DNA of 64,000 nucleotides. It comes from Fallopia convolvulus. Lineage: Eukaryota > Streptophyta > Magnoliopsida > Caryophyllales > Polygonaceae. Made by a program: the position numbers and the translations under genes. Below are positions 60,278 through 64,000 of this stretch, piece by piece (position 1 is the first letter of the stretch; every line of letters starts with the position of its first letter). The notes under the pieces were generated by a model. It had not been told where the DNA came from. It saw only the letters and a list, made by a program, of their open reading frames with translations, and searched no databases. The stretch is from the NCBI GenBank assembly GCA_964016875.1, contig OZ024735.1, forward strand, positions 5,255,338 to 5,319,337, in the 5' to 3' direction.

Positions 60278-60670
60278 TCAAGGCTTCGATACGTGACGGT
60301 CTTTCCTCTTCTGCAAAAACCTCTCCAACGACTTCTTCATCGACATCCCCGAAGTCGACGCCGAAATATACCCGTTTTCATTCGGGACGTCGAAACCCTT
60401 CCCTCTGCATCTCTCCTGATCCATTTGCTTACTCGCCTCCCTTATTATCGCTCTCGCCTACACAATTAATTAATTGCTCTATATTATTAATTTATTTATA
60501 AAAACAATAGAAATTGGGACGCTACATTTTAATTCTAGTACCTGAAGCTCCGTGACGTCACAGATGGAGATTCCACCATCGTAGAAAATAGTAAGCTGCT
60601 GCTGCTGCTGGGAGGACGACGGCGATGGTGTTTGCGAGAGTCCGAGCTCGAGATTGCAGCTTCTCTTCAT
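60278..60670 (-). CDS. Short JAZ/TIFY repressor, JAZ7/JAZ8-like, two exons, 102 aa
   Basis: JAZ proteins repress jasmonate-responsive transcription in the nucleus by binding MYC factors, and most are degraded through COI1 when jasmonate is present. Exon 1 (60670-60542, 43 codons) reads MKRSCNLELGLSQ, giving an LxLxL EAR repression motif at residues 7-11 (LELGL), a Ser/Gln run and the TIFY core QLTIFYDGGISICDVTELQ. Exon 2 (60457-60278) starts ARAIIREASKQMD and carries the Jas motif MSMKKSLERFLQKRKDRH near the C terminus. The intron has gtacta...tgtag ends and phase 0. The Jas motif lacks the LPIAR(R/K) part that contacts jasmonate and COI1, as in JAZ8, so the protein may be hormone-resistant; this is inference. 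It is shorter than Arabidopsis JAZ7/8 (131-148 aa) but looks intact. Confidence 0.9.
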
Positions 60671-60752
60671 CCTCGGAAGATCGGAGTCGGTTTCTGGTTT
60701 TGGTTACTTTATTTAGGGTGCAATGTCAGCAAAGTTTTCGGAAGGGGATTTG

Positions 60753-60762
60753 TGCTTTTATA
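60753..60762 (-). promoter_or_regulatory. TATA box of the JAZ-like gene
   Basis: CTATAAAAGC on the minus strand lies about 85 bases upstream of the start codon at 60670. Confidence 0.6.
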
Positions 60763-60838
60763 GTCAGGTTTTTAGGCTTTGTGTTTTCGTGGGCGCGCTA
60801 ATTTCGCATGCGCCGCAGAGAAAGAGGCTGAATAAAAG

Positions 60839-60844
60839 CACGTG
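60839..60844. promoter_or_regulatory. G-box CACGTG upstream of the JAZ-like gene
   Basis: A palindromic CACGTG lies about 170 bases upstream of the start codon. G-boxes are binding sites of MYC2-type factors, the targets of JAZ proteins, so feedback control is plausible. Confidence 0.6.
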
Positions 60845-60959
60845 GAAAATGAGAATTTAATTTGTGACTGGTGAGCGTGATGTGACGGGAATTTAAACCC
60901 GGCAACGCTTTATTCGTGAGTTGCAAAAGGTGCCAGATTTTTATGTTGGAGTTTTTCGG

Positions 60960-60965
60960 CACGTG
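60960..60965. promoter_or_regulatory. Second G-box CACGTG
   Basis: It lies about 290 bases upstream of the JAZ-like start codon; spacing to the first G-box is 121 bases. Confidence 0.55.
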
Positions 60966-61207
60966 CTTTTGATTTAAGGTTGGCCCCCACCATCGGGCCC
61001 GCGTGCTTCTCTGTTGTTTTCTGAAGCCTCTTTTCGTGAAGTCGTTTTCCCGCAGTTTCTACATTCAGCCACTTTAAGGCTATGTGCAATGAAAGGGTTT
61101 TAGATAGTGGTGTGTCCGGTTCCGGTTCTGGTTCGGTTCCGGTTTTTTCCGGTTCCCGGCGGTTCCGGTTCAATTCGGTTCCATTTAATTTAATTTTTTT
61201 TTAAAAA

Positions 61208-62149
61208 ATATACCCGTTCGAATGGATCCGCGACCGCGGTTCTCTAACCGCGGTCGCGGAATGTGGGCCGCGATCGCGGTGATAGAGCACCGCGATCGCG
61301 GCCCGTCCTCCGCGATCGCACAACGATCGCGGATTGTGGTTATAATGGCTATTTAGTCTATTTTAGCCTATTCTGACCAGTTTGGGACTTTGGGAAGAGA
61401 AGGGGGGTGGGAGAAGAAGGGCTTGAACTTGATATTAAGTTGCCTACGTATCCTCTCGGGGTCATAGAGGAATCAAAGCCCACGTAGTTCTCTTACCTTC
61501 GATATGCAACCCCGCTTGGCGACTTACCTACGGGCTACGGTTAAGGTGGATGTTGTGCTTGGTCTTTAAATGATGAGTGATGGTTCCATAACCTCCACCC
61601 GGCAACCATTTGTACCTCTTGGAACAATAGTTGCACTTAACCTCACATCAGCCTCATTCATCCAATACGTTATCTTTGGTGAAGTGATTTGTGAAAATTT
61701 CGAATTTCAACCCTCGGCCTTGGTTTTCCATACTTGAAAATGAATATGAAATGAAAGAGTATGAGTCAATGAGATTGGTGTAAATTAAATTGAAGGAGAG
61801 ATATGATATTTATATGGATAAATAGATTAAAAATAGCCGTTGAATTTGAAAAATATAGCCGTTGGAATGGATCCGCGACCGCGGGTTGAGAACCGCGGTC
61901 CCGGAATGCGGGCCGCGATCGCGGTGATAGAGAACCGCGGTCGCGGCCCGTCCTCCGCGATCGCTGTGCGTTTGTGGTTCTAATGGCTATTTTAGCCTAT
62001 TCCGACCGGTTTGGGAAGAGAAGGGGTGGGAGAAGAAGGCTTGGACTTGATATTAAGTTGCCTACGTATCCTCTCGGGGTCATAGAGGAATCAAAGCCCA
62101 CGTAGTTCTATTACCTTCGATATGAAACCCCGTTTGGAAACTTACCTAA
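61208..62149. repeat. Two direct copies of a 300-bp unit with GC palindromes and a TACGTAGG hairpin
   Basis: Unit A is about 61208-61530 and unit B about 61853-62149, about 645 bases apart. Each holds GAATGGATCCGCGACCGCGG, then several CCGCGGTCGCGG or CCGCGATCGCGG palindromes. A hairpin with TTGCCTACGTATCCTCTCGG and AAAGCCCACGTAGTTC follows, then TTACCTTCGATATG. Unit B runs up to the transposase stop codon. Confidence 0.8.
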
Positions 62150-64000
62150 GACGACCCGGCGGAACCGGCGGAAGAAGCTTGGCTTGCGTCGTCCTCTGTT
62201 ACATCATCGGATGACTCCGTATAGTTCATTGATTGTGATCTAATTTCCGCCCTCTTCCAATCGTCCACACAAACTTGGGCTTCCAATGCCTCGGGTGCCA
62301 ATCTTGATCTCCTATCGTCTAAGATGTGGCCGCCTTGGCTAAACTTTTGCTCCACCGCTACCGTTGAAGCGGGAACGGCAAGTACTTGAGCGGCGATCCT
62401 TGCTAGTGTTGGATATGTGTTCTTGTGTTGCTTCCACCAATCTAAAATGTCAAAATCATCTACAAATTCAAAGGTAGTGGTTAGATAAGTATCGAGCTCC
62501 GTATGTGAGCTCGTGAATCTCGGTTTTTTTGTAAGATTTTGCAACATACGAGACCCGACGGATAGAAAAGAACGACGAGATGAGGAAGACGATGGGGGTA
62601 ATTGAGGCGTAGAAGGAACCTCACCACCCGTGCTATAAGTTTTGTACAAATCATAGATAAGAGATTTAACACGTTCTATAATGACATCAACATTGCAATT
62701 TCTATCATAATGTTCTTCTTCTAAATTTAAAAACTCATAGTATTGATACAAAGTATCTTGCAAACCTTGCATCTTAAATCTTGGATAAAAAACACAAGCA
62801 ACAAGATAAATATCGGGAATATATTTGTAATAGTTCAACCACTTCCTCTTCATATGTAAAATACCTTCAACAATGTCGGGTCGGTCGGGTTGTGAAAGCC
62901 CTTCCTTAAAGGCACCCGCAACATTCAAAGCTTCAACAACAAACAAATGAGCACTTGGTGTATATGTTTGACTAAATGTATAAGTTGCATCATTAAAAAC
63001 TTGTAAAATCTCCACAATATCATAGCAAATATCCCAACAAGCTTCAATAGCTTGTGAACCCGGGATATGTTGAGCGGCAAAGGAAGCTAAAAGTTCTTTA
63101 TAACGTAAACATTGAACAAGTAATTTATAAGTTGAATTCCAACGATGACCGACATCTTTTGAAAAAAGTATTGGTTTAACACCATTCGATTTACAAAACT
63201 TCCCCCAATCACTTTTGGCCTTCTTTTTTAACCAAATAAAGCTAACAACATACTTAATAGGTTCAAGATATGGCATTAAAAGTGTCAAACCATCTTGAAC
63301 ACATAAGTTTAAAATATGACAAGAACATCTTACATGAAAGTATTTGTTTCCAAAAACCGGTTGACAAACTTGAATCAATTCACTAATAGAAGCGGTGTTG
63401 TTAGATGCATAATCAAATGAAATAGTGAAAACTCGATGAAGTAGTCTATACTCATCTAAAATAGTTCGTATAATGTTACAAATATTTGAAGCGGTATGTG
63501 CCCCATCAAATACTCGAAAAGCCAAAACTCGTTTTTGCATGTGAAAATGATCATCAATAATTATAATGACATGTAATACCCATGTATGAATGAGATTGAT
63601 AGTTATCACTCCAAATATCACTACAAATAGAAACATGAATATCATTTTGAGCAAAAAATCGAGACAACTCCTTTTTACGACACGCATATGCTTTAAACAC
63701 ATTTTTCCTAATTGTTTTTCTTGTTGTTCGTTTATAAGAGGGTTGCAAATGGTTGGAAACCCAATCATTTATACCCACACTTTCCGCAAATTGAAATGGC
63801 AAATGATCAACACAAATAGCTTCGGACAAAGCATAAACACTACGCTCATGATTATAAGTAAATAAGGGAGATTGAGAGGAAGAACTTGCTAACCCCGAAG
63901 TCGAAATTTGTGTTTGACCTCGCATCATGCCCAACTTGTCCAAGTGTTTTGCCTTCAAATGCTTGTTCAAGGTGCCATAGCCTCCATTGCGCTTCCATTT
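62146..64000 (-). pseudogene. hAT transposase, nearly complete, one frameshift, N terminus outside window
   Basis: The protein enters from the right edge with the end of a BED zinc finger (GTLNKHLKAKH). It continues through LPFQFAESVGINDWVSNHLQ and SICSDIWSDNYQSHSYMG. Near 63580 one extra base shifts the frame, and it resumes at IDDHFHMQKRVLAFRVFDGA. Catalytic and fold markers follow: FTISFDYASNNTASI (Asp), CSCHILNLCVQDG, VGHRWNSTYKLL, and the C-terminal dimerisation domain WWKQHKNTYPTLARIA with VAVEQKFSQGGHILDDRRSR. The tail is Ser-rich. Only the single frameshift spoils the visible 600-plus residues, so inactivation looks recent, or the base is an assembly error. It resembles RICESLEEPER/Daysleeper-type proteins; an active host role is not indicated. 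Confidence 0.88.

Larger units (their letters stand above)
61105..64000 (-). mobile_element. hAT element, right end outside window
   Basis: The left terminus starts about TAGTGGTGTGTCCGGTTCCG, followed by many CGGTTCCGGTT words, a form common at plant hAT ends. The preceding GTTTTAGA (61097-61104) is a candidate 8-bp target copy that cannot be tested. Inside lie a duplicated GC-rich region (61208-62149) and a hAT transposase on the minus strand. The element begins about 140 bases upstream of the distal G-box of the JAZ-like gene. Confidence 0.7.

Noticed and set aside
60910..61173. 87-codon frame with Glu-Pro repeats
   Set aside because: It spans the hAT tip with its CGGTTCCGG words and the JAZ upstream region; the repeats come from the DNA words, not from a protein family.

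Overview
The window is plant nuclear DNA, most likely from a eudicot. It shows GT-AG introns, AT-rich intergenic DNA, three recognisable plant gene families (CHUP1-like, a GT4 glycosyltransferase and a short JAZ/TIFY repressor) and dense plant transposons (Mutator-like, hAT, PIF, Stowaway, Helitron, LINE, copia, gypsy). The species cannot be named from the sequence alone.

Layout. 1-6780: a Mutator-like element (MULE) cut by the left window edge. It carries a decayed Ulp1/SUMO-protease-like gene (+), a small three-exon gene at 2600-3042 (-) whose 96-residue product aligns with the whole SUMO beta-grasp, and a mudrA-type transposase with one nonsense codon (-). Its non-coding parts are full of a TGATGACA word. 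6780-8500: repeats with TACGTAGG hairpins and a hAT-like end. 8782-12466: a CHUP1/IPGA1-like gene, eight exons, 744 aa (-). 12930-13222: a Stowaway MITE. 13779-18175: a second MULE with a core-deleted transposase and an intact GRF zinc-finger gene whose intron holds a PIF/Tourist MITE. 18274-19114: a MULE-type MITE with a 10-bp target duplication. 20008-22874: a GT4 glycosyltransferase gene, four exons, 695 aa (-).

23600-38535: about 15 kb of very AT-rich, nested Helitrons. The last one (36664-38535, -) carries RPA-like exons and sits precisely inside a decayed LINE ORF1. One 34752-34893 patch of near-normal base composition interrupts this tract. 38536-46000: LINE, copia and gypsy-type debris. 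46008-48978: a long LTR-like unit. 49751-51387: a solo LTR with a 5-bp target duplication. 53308-58917: a complete gag-only LTR element of the same family, with two 1531-bp LTRs, a tRNA-Asp-type primer site and target duplication GTACT. 60278-60670: a short JAZ8-like repressor with an EAR motif, a degenerate Jas degron and two upstream G-boxes. 61105-64000: a hAT element with a nearly full-length transposase, running off the right edge.

Only three ordinary host genes are clear (CHUP1-like, GT4, JAZ-like), all on the minus strand and apparently functionally unrelated. The most unusual object is the first MULE, which pairs a SUMO-like open reading frame with a SUMO-protease-like gene inside one transposon. 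All coordinates and splice sites were worked out by eye; family assignments rest on motif recognition, not on database searches.
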